Notes: a model not told the origin generated them from the letters alone. DNA of 17,580 bases from Prevotella sp. UBA4268 (GCA_002395135.1 DGWC01000064.1:1-17580), one strand, 5' to 3'; shown: positions 1-8,316, counted from the first letter of the stretch. Numbers and translations are program-made.

Positions 1-371
1 AGGTGTTCCTGCCTGCCTTCGACGAACTGGACGACTGTCTGCAGATGGCCGCCTATATCATCAACAAGATGGAAGTGAACGAGCACATCCTGGACAACCC
101 GATGTACGACCCAATGTTCTCCGTGGAAGAAGTGAACCGCCTGGCTGCCAACGGCATGCCGTTCCGCGATGCCTACAAGAAGGTGGGACTCGACATCGAG
201 GCCGGAACCTTCAAGGCCGACAAGCACATCAGCCACACCCATGAGGGCAGCATCGGCAACCTGTGCAACGACCAGATAAGAATGCTCATGGACAACACCC
301 TCAGCGGATTCCATTTCGACAGGGTGGAAACGGCCGAAAAGGCGCTGCTGGCCACCGGGCAGAAGGCATAA
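1..371 (+). CDS. argH: Argininosuccinate lyase, C-terminal part (5' end outside window)
   Basis: This is the last roughly 122 residues of an argininosuccinate lyase, which splits argininosuccinate into arginine and fumarate in the final step of arginine synthesis in the cytoplasm. The reading frame is open from the first base of the window and ends in TAA at 369-371; the leading GTG is an internal Val codon and not a start. The family signature of the C-terminal domain is visible: 'FSVEEVNRLAANGMPFRDAY', then 'KVGLDIEAG', then 'HTHEGSIGNL'. Full enzymes are about 450 residues, so about three quarters lies upstream. A small lipoprotein gene follows after 19 bp and may be co-transcribed. The family call is by recognition of these motifs. 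The catalytic residues of the central domain are not in the window. Confidence 0.9.
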   Translation, partial: VFLPAFDELDDCLQMAAYIINKMEVNEHILDNPMYDPMFSVEEVNRLAANGMPFRDAYKKVGLDIEAGTFKADKHISHTHEGSIGNLCNDQIRMLMDNTLSGFHFDRVETAEKALLATGQKA

Positions 372-390
372 AGACAAAGGGTGCAGACGA

Positions 391-951
391 ATGAAAGCAA
401 TGAGACTCCTTTGCCTGGCCGTGCTCGCGGGACTTTTCTCCTGCGGAAAAGCCGACTACGAGTATGCGAGCAACCATGTGCATTTCGTCTACGACAACTC
501 CATCCACCTCGATGCCACCCTGGCATCGGCAATGAACGCGATGGCTCCCGGCACCTTCTGCCACGTGTGGAAGACCGGCGACAGCCACATCTATTTCGAA
601 GACTTCCGAAAGGAGCCCTCCAAGCAGCCCATCACCGCCACGGAGCGCATGAATGCCTACATCATCGGCGTGTATAACGAAAGCGGCATCATCGTGGGAT
701 TCGGCCAACGCGAAGACCCGCCAGTGTTCTATGCCTACGACGCGCAATGCCCCAACTGCTACTCGGATACCGGCCTGCCCCGCTACCTGCTGACCATGGA
801 CAGCAGCGGCAAGGCCGCCTGCAAGCAGTGCAGCCGCGAGTATGACCTCAACAACCACGGCATCATCGTGAAAGGAGACAAGGGGAAAAAACTCTTCAGA
901 TACCACGCCTCCACCTCCGGACCCAACGGAGTGCTGACGGTAAACAACTGA
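391..951 (+). CDS. Small lipoprotein with Rieske-like CxxC...CxxC domain
   Basis: A predicted lipoprotein of 186 residues. The N-terminus has a short hydrophobic stretch ending in the lipobox 'LFSC' (Cys18), so it should be lipid-anchored in the envelope. The C-terminal third holds two cysteine pairs, C120-P-N-C123 and C144-K-Q-C147, followed by 'REYDL' and a glycine-rich stretch ending in a '..LFRYH' strand. The order and spacing resemble a Rieske-type fold, but with cysteines where Rieske proteins use Cys-His pairs, so it may bind zinc or an all-Cys cluster or serve only as a scaffold. I chose ATG 391 because the signal peptide begins there; an alternative frame starting at 381 has no protein-like features. 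It lies 19 bp after argH. No catalytic function can be assigned, and it is best described as a Bacteroidales lipoprotein of unknown role. Confidence 0.75.
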   Translation: MKAMRLLCLAVLAGLFSCGKADYEYASNHVHFVYDNSIHLDATLASAMNAMAPGTFCHVWKTGDSHIYFEDFRKEPSKQPITATERMNAYIIGVYNESGIIVGFGQREDPPVFYAYDAQCPNCYSDTGLPRYLLTMDSSGKAACKQCSREYDLNNHGIIVKGDKGKKLFRYHASTSGPNGVLTVNN

Positions 952-1021
952 CAACCACGCCGAAGGAACACACCTGCCAGCATGCCATTTGCCTAATAAT
1001 GTATTAAAATGTGCAAATTCT

Positions 1022-1053
1022 TTTGGTTTTTTCAAATATTAACACTACCTTTG
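1022..1053 (+). promoter_or_regulatory. Bacteroidetes-type promoter for the tRNA operon
   Basis: A TTTG at 1022-1025 is followed after 20 bp by TACCTTTG at 1046-1053, matching the Bacteroidetes housekeeping promoter form (TTTG / TAnnTTTG, spacing about 19-21). It lies 30 bp before tRNA-Gly. It should drive both tRNAs and probably the lipoprotein gene at 1289, because no space for another promoter exists after the tRNAs. Confidence 0.7.
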
Positions 1054-1082
1054 CAAAGTTTTAGACAAGTATCAGACAACAT

Positions 1083-1155
1083 GCGGAAATAGCTCAGTTG
1101 GTAGAGCACAACCTTGCCAAGGTTGGGGTCGCGGGTCCGAGTCCCGTTTTCCGCT
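1083..1155 (+). tRNA. tRNA-Gly (anticodon GCC)
   Basis: A complete cloverleaf can be folded by hand. The acceptor GCGGAAA pairs with TTTCCGC at 1148-1154, the D stem is GCTC/GAGC, the anticodon stem is CAACC/GGTTG around the loop TTGCCAA (anticodon GCC), and the T stem is GCGGG/CCCGT. The discriminator is T1155 and CCA is not encoded, so it must be added after processing. A run of T residues follows. Confidence 0.97.
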
Positions 1156-1180
1156 CTCTTTTTTATTTGCATAAACCAGC

Positions 1181-1266
1181 GCCGCAATGGTGGAATTGGT
1201 AGACACGAGGGACTTAAAATCCCTTGGCCAGTGATGGCTGTGCGGGTTCGAGTCCCGCTCGCGGCA
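1181..1266 (+). tRNA. tRNA-Leu (anticodon TAA)
   Basis: A class II tRNA with a long variable arm (TGGCCAGTGATGGCTG region). The anticodon stem AGGGA/TCCCT encloses the loop CTTAAAA (anticodon TAA), and the T stem is GCGGG/CCCGC. The acceptor GCCGCAA pairs with TCGCGGC (1259-1265) except for an A-C opposition at pair 6-67. The discriminator is A1266, followed by CC then T, so CCA is not fully encoded. It lies 25 bp after tRNA-Gly and only 22 bp before the next protein start, suggesting one transcript. Confidence 0.96.
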
Positions 1267-1288
1267 CCTTTTTAAATCTATTTAAATT

Positions 1289-2971
1289 ATGCGCAAAAAT
1301 TTAATTTTATTTCTTTCAGCAATTGGCATGATGGCCATGACCTCATGCTCATCAAAACTGGGTGCTTTGTCTGCTGACAATTTCAACGTAGTTCCTAACC
1401 CCATGGAAACAGAAGCTGGCAAGGTGCCTGTAACCATCAATGGCAAATTCCCTGAGAAGTATCTCAAGAAGAAGGCCGTGGTTACCGTTACTCCCGAACT
1501 CCGCTGCAGCAATGGCGAAGTGGTGCAGGGACAGAGTGCAACTTTCCAGGGCGAGAAAGTGCAGGGCAACAACCAGACCATCTCTTACAAGGTGGGCGGC
1601 AACTACACAATGAAGAACAACTTCAACTACGCTCCCGCTATGCAGAAGAGCGAACTCTATCTGACATTCGATGCCAAAGTGGGCAAGAAGACTGTCAGCG
1701 TTCCCGCTGTAAAAGTGGCCGACGGCGTGATTGCCACATCAGAACTCTACAAGAACCTGCTGGCAGGCACTGGTGCTTGCGTGGCTCCTGATGCTTATCA
1801 GCGCATCAATGCCCAGAAGCAGGAAGCACAGATCAAGTTCCTCATCAACCAGGCCAACCTGCGCAAGAGCGAACTGAAAAGCAACTCTGTGACCGACTTC
1901 GTGGAGATGCTGAAGACCATCAACCGTGAGCGCGAGACGCTCGCACTGAAGAACGTGGAAGTGCTGGGCTATGCTTCACCAGAAGGTTCTTACGACTTCA
2001 ACGACAAACTGGCCAGCAAGCGCCAGAACGTGGCTGAGAAGTATGTACAGGATCAACTGAAGAAGAACACAGAACTCACCACCGACATCAACGCCAAGTA
2101 TACCGCTGAGGACTGGGAAGGCTTCCAGCAGTTGGTTGCTGCCAGCAACATCCAGGACAAGGACGTTATTCTGCGCGTTCTCTCTATGTACAAGGATCCG
2201 CAGGAGCGCGAGCAGCAAATCCGCAACATGTCTGCAGGTTTCCGTGAGTTGGCAGACGGCATTCTCCCAGAGTTGCGCCGCAGCCGCCTCATCATCAACT
2301 ACGAGACCATCGGCCGCAGCGACGACCAGATCAAGGATCAGTTCAAGGCTGACGCTTCTCAGTTGAACGTTGAGGAAATCCTCTATGCTGCCTCTCTGAC
2401 CGACAACGCTCAGGAGAAAGAGCAGATCTACAAGAAGGCCGCCGACCTCTATCCCGCTGACTATCGTACAGCAAGCAACGTGGCTGCCATCCTCTTCAAC
2501 GAGGGCAAGGCCGATGCTGCCAAGGATTACATCACAAAGGCTCTCCGCGCCAACAGCAACGCTCCTGAGGCTAACGCAAACCTCGGTTTGATCTCACTGC
2601 TCAACGGCGACGTGGCAACGGCTGAGAACTATATCGCCAAGGCTACTGGTGCCAACGGCCTGAACAATGTGCTCGGAAGCCTGAACATCGCAAAGGGCAA
2701 CTATGCAGAGGCTGCCAAGAACCTGAAGGATTCATTCAACAACACCGCTGCTCTGGCAGAGATTCTCAACAAGAACTATGCTACTGCCGAGGTGGTGCTC
2801 AACGGCATCAAGAACCGCGATGCCATGACTGACTATCTGCAGGCCATCCTCACTGCTCGTCAGGGCAACACAGGCGCTGCTGCCAACTTCCTGAAGAATG
2901 CCATCCAGAAGGATCCCAAGTTGGCAAGTTATGCTGCCAATGACCTTGAACTTCTCAATGTAAGCAAATAA
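1289..2971 (+). CDS. TPR-repeat lipoprotein with OmpA-like segment
   Basis: A predicted lipoprotein of 560 residues. The signal peptide ends in 'MAMTSC', making Cys20 the likely lipid attachment site. Residues 21 to about 160 look like an all-beta domain. Around residues 222-255 is 'VEVLGYASPEGSYDFN' followed by 'LASKRQ', which resembles the OmpA-C peptidoglycan-associated motif (GyaspeG..N..LS..RA). The C-terminal half (about 370-560) is helical with Ala-rich, TPR-like repeats ('AAILFNEGKADAAKDYI', 'LGLISLLNGDVATAENYI', 'LNIAKGNYAEAAKNL'). The likely role is an envelope scaffold or peptidoglycan-linked protein at the outer membrane. The family is common in Bacteroidales but I know of no defined function. 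The start is 22 bp after tRNA-Leu, and the next gene follows after 25 bp. Confidence 0.88.
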   Translation: MRKNLILFLSAIGMMAMTSCSSKLGALSADNFNVVPNPMETEAGKVPVTINGKFPEKYLKKKAVVTVTPELRCSNGEVVQGQSATFQGEKVQGNNQTISYKVGGNYTMKNNFNYAPAMQKSELYLTFDAKVGKKTVSVPAVKVADGVIATSELYKNLLAGTGACVAPDAYQRINAQKQEAQIKFLINQANLRKSELKSNSVTDFVEMLKTINRERETLALKNVEVLGYASPEGSYDFNDKLASKRQNVAEKYVQDQLKKNTELTTDINAKYTAEDWEGFQQLVAASNIQDKDVILRVLSMYKDPQEREQQIRNMSAGFRELADGILPELRRSRLIINYETIGRSDDQIKDQFKADASQLNVEEILYAASLTDNAQEKEQIYKKAADLYPADYRTASNVAAILFNEGKADAAKDYITKALRANSNAPEANANLGLISLLNGDVATAENYIAKATGANGLNNVLGSLNIAKGNYAEAAKNLKDSFNNTAALAEILNKNYATAEVVLNGIKNRDAMTDYLQAILTARQGNTGAAANFLKNAIQKDPKLASYAANDLELLNVSK

Positions 2972-2996
2972 AACAACAAATCGCTAAACCATACAG

Positions 2997-3995
2997 ATGA
3001 AGCGATTTCTGTATTTACTACTCACCCTGGCTTTGGTGTCGTGCGGAGCGAGAAACGGTTATTTCAAAATCGACGGGCGCTTCCTCAACCTCAACCAGGG
3101 TGAGTTCTATGTATATAGCACCGACGGACTTGTAAACGGCATCGACACCATCCGTATCAACGGAGGGCGCTTCACCTATGAGCGTCCCTGTGCCTACGAG
3201 GGCGTGCTGATGCTTGTCTTCCCCAATTTCTCTGAACAGCCCATCTTTGCCACGCCAGGCAAGGCTGTCAGTGTGAAGGCCGATGCCTCTCACCTGAAGG
3301 AAATGACCGTAAAGGGAACGGAAGCCAACGAGGAGATGAATGCTTTCAGGCAGCAGGCTGCCAATGCCTCGCCGCCAGAGGTGACCAGACATGCTGAGGA
3401 GTTCATCAAAGTGCATCCCGCTTCGCCCGTCAGTGTCTATCTGCTGAGAAAGTACTTTATTGCCGACAAGAACGCCGACTTGAAGAAAGCAGAAACGCTC
3501 GCAGAACTGCTGTCGAGGAAACAGCCCAAGAACGGGCAACTTGTTAAGATGCGCGAGGCCATACACACCATGAAACGAGCCACCCTTAACAGCACGCTGC
3601 CCTCGTTCAGCGCCATCGACATCAATGGCAGAAGAGTGAGCGATGCCGACCTGCGCGGCAAGGTGTCGGTGGTCTACGTCTGGTCTTCATGGAACTATGA
3701 GAGCCAGGACATCCAGCGCCGCATTAAAAGGGCAAAGGCCGATGCCGCCAACCGGTTGGGCGTGGTGGGCATCAACATCGATGCCAGCAAGCGCGAATGC
3801 CGCAACATGCTGAAATACGACTCCCTGCAATGGTCAACAGTATGCGAAGAGTTGATGTTCGAAAGCAAACTGCTGGAAACATTCGGCATGAAATCCATTC
3901 CCGACAATCTCGTTTTCGATGCCAACGGACGAATCGTGGCGCGCGGACTGCGCTCAAGCGAAATGGAAGAACGGCTGAAACAATTGTTGAAATAA
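2997..3995 (+). CDS. Thioredoxin-like lipoprotein (DUF4369-type) lacking the CxxC cysteines
   Basis: A predicted lipoprotein of 332 residues with the lipobox 'ALVSC' (Cys16). Residues about 20-115 resemble the DUF4369 beta domain that precedes thioredoxin folds in Bacteroidetes. Residues about 200-332 are an AhpC/TSA-thioredoxin-like domain: 'LPSFSAIDINGRRVSDADLRGK', 'VSVVYVW', 'VVGINID', and 'IPDNLVFDANGRIVARGL' with the cis-proline region. Where active members carry W-C-x-x-C, this protein has W232-N-Y-E-S236, so both redox cysteines are replaced (N233, S236). It probably has no disulfide reductase activity and may bind a partner or substrate instead. The gene lies 25 bp after the TPR lipoprotein and 34 bp before comM, so the three may be one operon. 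The fold call is firm, the function is not. Confidence 0.87.
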   Translation: MKRFLYLLLTLALVSCGARNGYFKIDGRFLNLNQGEFYVYSTDGLVNGIDTIRINGGRFTYERPCAYEGVLMLVFPNFSEQPIFATPGKAVSVKADASHLKEMTVKGTEANEEMNAFRQQAANASPPEVTRHAEEFIKVHPASPVSVYLLRKYFIADKNADLKKAETLAELLSRKQPKNGQLVKMREAIHTMKRATLNSTLPSFSAIDINGRRVSDADLRGKVSVVYVWSSWNYESQDIQRRIKRAKADAANRLGVVGINIDASKRECRNMLKYDSLQWSTVCEELMFESKLLETFGMKSIPDNLVFDANGRIVARGLRSSEMEERLKQLLK

Positions 3996-4029
3996 TCTTT
4001 CATCCCGATAATCTAAAACCACGAAAAAC

Positions 4030-5577
4030 ATGCTCGTCAAGACTTTTTGCGCCGCCGTCAACGGATTAGAAGTAACCACTGTCACCATTGAAGTGAGTAT
4101 GACACGCGGCGTGCTTTATCATCTTACAGGCCTGCCCGACAATGCCGTCAAGGAAAGCCGCGACCGCATTGCCGCTGCCATGCAGAACAACGGATTCAAA
4201 TTCCCCGTGGCCGACATCACCGTGAACATGGCTCCTGCCGACTTGCGCAAAGAGGGCAGCAGTTACGACCTGCCACTGGCCATCGCCATCCTGGCAGCCA
4301 ACAGCAAGGTAGAGAGCGCCCATCTTCATGAATACCTGATGGTGGGAGAACTGGGACTTGACGGAAGGCTGCAGCCTATACGCGGTGCGCTGCCCATTGC
4401 CATCCGCGCAAGGAAAGAACAATTCAAGGGACTGATTGTTCCGAAACAGAATATCCGCGAAGCCGCTGTCGTAAACAATATCAGCGTTTACGGCATGGAG
4501 TCGCTCAACGACGTGATTTGTTTCCTCAACGGTTCCAAAGACTATGAACCGACCATCATAGACACACGCAGGGAATTCTATGAGCAACAGAGCCATTTCG
4601 ACTTGGACTTTGCTGATGTGCGAGGACAGGAGAGCGTGAAGCGCGCTTTGGAAGTGGCCGCCGCCGGAGGACATAACCTCATCATGATAGGCCCTCCCGG
4701 AAGCGGAAAGTCGATGATGGCCAAACGCCTGCCCGGAATCTTGCCGCCCCTGTCGCTGGCAGAGAGTCTGGAAACCACACAGATACACAGCATCGCAGGA
4801 AAACTGAGCCGCGACACAAGCCTCATCTCGCAACGGCCTTTCAGATCGCCACATCACACCATTTCACAAGTGGCACTGGTAGGTGGAGGTACCAATCCGC
4901 AGCCTGGGGAAATCAGTCTCGCCCACAATGGTGTTCTCTTCCTCGACGAACTGCCGGAATTCAACAAGTCAACGCTTGAAGTGTTGCGCCAACCGCTCGA
5001 AGACCGAAGGATAACCATCTCACGCGCCAAATACACACTTGAATATCCCTGTTCATTCATGTTTGTCGCTTCCATGAACCCATGTCCCTGCGGATATTAC
5101 GGCGATCCCACCCACAACTGCGTGTGTACTCCGGGACAGATACAGCGCTACATGAACAAAATCTCGGGGCCGCTGCTCGACCGCATCGACCTGCATTGCG
5201 AGATTTCGCAAGTTCCATTCTCCGAACTCAGTAAGATGAAACCTGGAGAACCAAGCGAAAAGATACGTGAAAGAGTGATTAAGGCAAGGCAAATTCAAGA
5301 GGCTCGCTACAAGGATTTCAAAGGTATTCACTGCAACGCGCAAATGACCGAAAGAATGCTTCATCAATTTGCAGAACCTGATGCAGCATCTATGGATATG
5401 CTACGTATGGCAATGGAAAGGCTAAAGCTTTCAGCAAGAGCCTACAGCCGCATCTTGAAGGTGGCAAGAACAATTGCCGACTTGGATAATTCAGAAAACG
5501 TACAGTCACAACATATTGCGGAAGCCATCGGCTATCGTAACTTAGATAGAGGTGACTGGGCAGAGAGAGGAATATAG
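4030..5577 (+). CDS. comM: ComM/YifB-family Mg-chelatase-like AAA+ ATPase
   Basis: Full-length (515 residues) member of the ComM/YifB family, hexameric AAA+ helicases known in other bacteria to promote branch migration during natural transformation. The N-terminal Lon-like domain is typical ('MLVKTFCAAVNGLE', 'TGLPDNAVKESRDRI'). Walker A is GPPGSGKS at 221-228 and Walker B is VLFLDE at 302-307. The cysteine cluster 'NPCPCGYYGD...CVC' follows, and the C-terminal Mg_chelatase_C region runs from about 386 to 515. The last 131 codons (from 5185) are richer in AGA, AGG, TTA, GAA and A/T third positions than the rest. They differ from a second, displaced copy of the same region at 8451-8843 at about 25 of 130 residues. 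The present gene therefore appears to be a mosaic: native 5' part, imported 3' part. The start is the canonical family start. Confidence 0.95.
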   Translation: MLVKTFCAAVNGLEVTTVTIEVSMTRGVLYHLTGLPDNAVKESRDRIAAAMQNNGFKFPVADITVNMAPADLRKEGSSYDLPLAIAILAANSKVESAHLHEYLMVGELGLDGRLQPIRGALPIAIRARKEQFKGLIVPKQNIREAAVVNNISVYGMESLNDVICFLNGSKDYEPTIIDTRREFYEQQSHFDLDFADVRGQESVKRALEVAAAGGHNLIMIGPPGSGKSMMAKRLPGILPPLSLAESLETTQIHSIAGKLSRDTSLISQRPFRSPHHTISQVALVGGGTNPQPGEISLAHNGVLFLDELPEFNKSTLEVLRQPLEDRRITISRAKYTLEYPCSFMFVASMNPCPCGYYGDPTHNCVCTPGQIQRYMNKISGPLLDRIDLHCEISQVPFSELSKMKPGEPSEKIRERVIKARQIQEARYKDFKGIHCNAQMTERMLHQFAEPDAASMDMLRMAMERLKLSARAYSRILKVARTIADLDNSENVQSQHIAEAIGYRNLDRGDWAERGI

Positions 5578-5603
5578 AAAACGAAACACAAACAATAATA
5601 GTT

Positions 5604-7544
5604 ATGAATAAAATTTGCTTATTATTAATTCTGAGCATAAGTGTTACGTTTAGCTCTTTTGCACAATCGACGACATCGTCTCCTTTGTTTCAACTAACTA
5701 AAGATAAAGGATACGAAATGAGGTCTATTGTACTTCCGCAAAGTTGTGAGTCATTCAGTCTGGATGATAGCAAGTCTATAGCAGGTCTTTCATTAACAGG
5801 AAAGATCTACTTACATAGTCAAAAAAGTTTTGTCAGAGTTATTCTCATAGACAAAGACGGAAATGAGTATCTTGCTCTTGAAATGAGTAGGCTTTTCAAT
5901 GACAATGACTCTTTGTCCTTATTTAATTATTGCGAAGAAACGAAGACCCTTCCCAATATTTGTCCTTCCAAACTCTTGTTTTATTCAAATGACGCTGTTA
6001 TGGATATATCATCTATTACCATGAAAGTCTCTCATGGGGATATAAAGCGAAACATGACACAAGCAGAATACAAAAATATCTCAGAGCAACAAAAGAGGGC
6101 GCAAGTAGGGGCTATTGTCAATAATATCAATGAGAACAATGAAAAGCATAACAGGTTATGGCGTGCAGAGGTTACAGACCTATCGTTATTACGATGGGAA
6201 GACAAAAAGAAAATACTTGGTGTCGATGGAGAATGTTATCCAACAGGATTTGAATATTATTCTTCAGGTATTTTCGAATTTGGAGATGCAGAGGATAGTC
6301 AATCAATGATGCGAAATAGTTCGCCGTATGTTGAATCATTCGATTGGAGAAATCGGCACGGAACAAATTGGATAACACCAGTAAAACACCAAAGTACAGG
6401 AAACAGTTGCTGGGCATTTGCTGCTGTAGGGGTAACAGAGGCACTGGTTAACTTATATTTCAATCAGGAGATTGATTATGACTTGTCAGAACAGGAAGTC
6501 ATTTCCTGTTCAGGTTGTGGAACTAATTCATCAGGAGGATATGAGGGTAGTGCGCTAAATTGGATTTCTTCTCATGGAATATCAGAAGAGAATTCCTTTC
6601 CGTTCTCCAACTCAGACGAACCGTGCAGCAATAAGGGTGGTTTTAGTGAATTGATAACAATGAGTGGCACTTCATCTGTTCACAATCATACTATAAACAA
6701 CAATGATTCAGTAAAGAAAGCTCTCATTAAATATGGCCCTTTGACATCTGGCTTTATGTACAACAATGGTTCATATCATGGCCATGCCATGACTTTGGTT
6801 GGATATTCCACAATACACGAAGGTGATACGATTAGATTCTTTGGCGGATATAATCAAAGCCCCAATAATTTTGTAGTAATCCAAAATGGAGATAACCGAA
6901 TAGGTAAAACATACTGGATATTTAAGAATAGTTATGGAACTAACAGATATTATGAGCATAAAGGTTATGCTTACGTTCTTTTTAATGACCAATCGTGCTT
7001 TAGAACTCCATATTATGCAACAATGCCAATTACATCGCAAATATATTCAGAATCAGACATTGCAATAACAGACAATGATGGAGATGGCTTTTATAGTTGG
7101 GGAATAGGGCAGAAACCTTCATGTTGTCCAAGTTGGATACCAGATCAGCAAGATGGTGATGATAGTGACTACACGGTCGGCCCGATGGATGATTTTGGTA
7201 ATGTGTATAACTTGACAGCCCATGTAAGTGACATCGTGAATGCAACAACTAATACCACGTGGTCAATTAAACGGTACATTTATAACAACATTGTAGTTCC
7301 AAGTGGAGTGACGCTGACTATTCAAGATGATGTTATATTTTATAACGGAGCAAAAATTATATTGGAAGGAGGAAGGCTTCACGTTGATGGCGGACATCTC
7401 ACAAACGCAGTCATTGAAAATGTTAATTCTACAAATTCCAATATAATAATAAGTAATGGCGGGATAATAGATAAAGCACCCAACACTTCATTTGAGATAC
7501 CTGTAGGTACAACATTTCAACTTAATTATGGAACCATACAATAA
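5604..7544 (+). CDS. Secreted papain-like (C1) cysteine protease
   Basis: A predicted secreted protease of 646 residues. The signal peptide ends near 'SSFAQ|STTS' with no lipobox. Residues about 25-240 are a pro-region or beta domain without clear family. The papain fold follows: 'DWRNRHG..WITPVKHQ' with oxyanion Gln263, nucleophile Cys269 in 'NSCWAFAA', 'DLSEQEVISC', 'GGYEGSALNWI', His394 in 'HAMTLVGY', and Asn442 in 'WIFKNSYG'. The full catalytic set is present. From residue 490, 'DNDGDGFYSWGIG' and 'CPSW.PD..DGDDSD' form a probable calcium-binding segment common in Bacteroidales secreted proteins. It is followed by a beta-rich stretch ('NIVVPSGVTLTI', 'GGRLHVDGG') to the end. The gene starts 27 bp after comM, lacks its own visible promoter, and is much richer in AT than the flanks, consistent with transfer. 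The lipoprotein gene behind it starts 7 bp after the stop. Targets are unknown. Confidence 0.9.
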   Translation: MNKICLLLILSISVTFSSFAQSTTSSPLFQLTKDKGYEMRSIVLPQSCESFSLDDSKSIAGLSLTGKIYLHSQKSFVRVILIDKDGNEYLALEMSRLFNDNDSLSLFNYCEETKTLPNICPSKLLFYSNDAVMDISSITMKVSHGDIKRNMTQAEYKNISEQQKRAQVGAIVNNINENNEKHNRLWRAEVTDLSLLRWEDKKKILGVDGECYPTGFEYYSSGIFEFGDAEDSQSMMRNSSPYVESFDWRNRHGTNWITPVKHQSTGNSCWAFAAVGVTEALVNLYFNQEIDYDLSEQEVISCSGCGTNSSGGYEGSALNWISSHGISEENSFPFSNSDEPCSNKGGFSELITMSGTSSVHNHTINNNDSVKKALIKYGPLTSGFMYNNGSYHGHAMTLVGYSTIHEGDTIRFFGGYNQSPNNFVVIQNGDNRIGKTYWIFKNSYGTNRYYEHKGYAYVLFNDQSCFRTPYYATMPITSQIYSESDIAITDNDGDGFYSWGIGQKPSCCPSWIPDQQDGDDSDYTVGPMDDFGNVYNLTAHVSDIVNATTNTTWSIKRYIYNNIVVPSGVTLTIQDDVIFYNGAKIILEGGRLHVDGGHLTNAVIENVNSTNSNIIISNGGIIDKAPNTSFEIPVGTTFQLNYGTIQ

Positions 7545-7551
7545 TTGTAAC

Positions 7552-8316
7552 ATGAGAGTTTTTGTTTTTATCCTGTTTATATTTACGGTTTGTTTCTCCT
7601 GCACAGCCCAGGACAAAGTTTACAACCCATTCGTTGAAGAAGGCAAGACCTGGCATATGAGATACAGCAATGAAGAAGTACCAGAGTATCCAGATTACGA
7701 TTATCGTTATTATATGAAGGGTGATACCCTAATTGGAGGCATCGAATGTAAGAAGTTCTATGTGTTCAATTATGATAACGCCCAAGAAACAGAGTATCTA
7801 TTGGCAATCTTCGAAAACGACAGAAAAGTATATTTTATTCCGAAAGGAATGGAAGATAGTTATGTCTTATATGATTTCGATGGTTCTGTTGGCGACATAG
7901 TATCGGTGGCAGACGTTACGCACATAGATTGGAAGAGAGACATGAGAATCGTTGAAGAAAAAAGCATTAACATTGGATTAGAATTCAGACGTTGTGCTCT
8001 CATGCGACCAATATTGGAAGAAAATCCCATCCCAACACCATCGGGATGGTGGATAGAAGGTGTTGGTAGCGAATTGGGTCCCTTAAACACATGGCTTTTT
8101 GGAGCAGATGGCAACAATAGATACCTTCTGAAATGTGTTATTAATGAACAGGACGTCTTCAATATGAAAGATTTCAAGGATTTGATGACAGACATACAAT
8201 CTGTTAATCGCAAAGAAAAAGATCGTTGCCCCCACATCTTCACCGTTTCCGGGGTAAAGGGAGAAGGCAAATATGGAATCTTCATTCAAGATGGAAAAAA
8301 ATTTTATAAACATTAA
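7552..8316 (+). CDS. Small secreted protein or lipoprotein with Prevotella-like C-terminal end
   Basis: A predicted exported protein of 254 residues. I chose ATG 7552 because the signal peptide starts there; the in-frame ATG at 7528 would overlap the protease gene and add nine non-hydrophobic residues. The signal 'FIFTVCFSCTAQ' permits either lipidation at Cys17 (imperfect lipobox) or cleavage after TAQ. The body carries 'NPFVEEGKTWHMRY', 'GDTLIGGIECKKFYV' and 'GWWIEGVGSELGPLNTW', a pattern I associate with Prevotella and Bacteroides secreted proteins of unknown function. The C-terminus ('IFTVSGVKG...KYGIFIQDGKKFYKH') resembles, in weakened form, the 'YTLSGqRv...kGIYIqnGkK' ends of Prevotella secreted proteins, related to type IX sorting tails. 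AT-rich like the protease before it, 7 bp downstream, so probably translated from the same message. Pairing with the protease suggests a partner or inhibitor, unproven. Confidence 0.82.
   Translation: MRVFVFILFIFTVCFSCTAQDKVYNPFVEEGKTWHMRYSNEEVPEYPDYDYRYYMKGDTLIGGIECKKFYVFNYDNAQETEYLLAIFENDRKVYFIPKGMEDSYVLYDFDGSVGDIVSVADVTHIDWKRDMRIVEEKSINIGLEFRRCALMRPILEENPIPTPSGWWIEGVGSELGPLNTWLFGADGNNRYLLKCVINEQDVFNMKDFKDLMTDIQSVNRKEKDRCPHIFTVSGVKGEGKYGIFIQDGKKFYKH

Noticed and set aside
301..1035. 244-residue minus-strand open frame
   Set aside because: Antisense to argH and the lipoprotein gene and covers their spacer; no domain or signal recognised.
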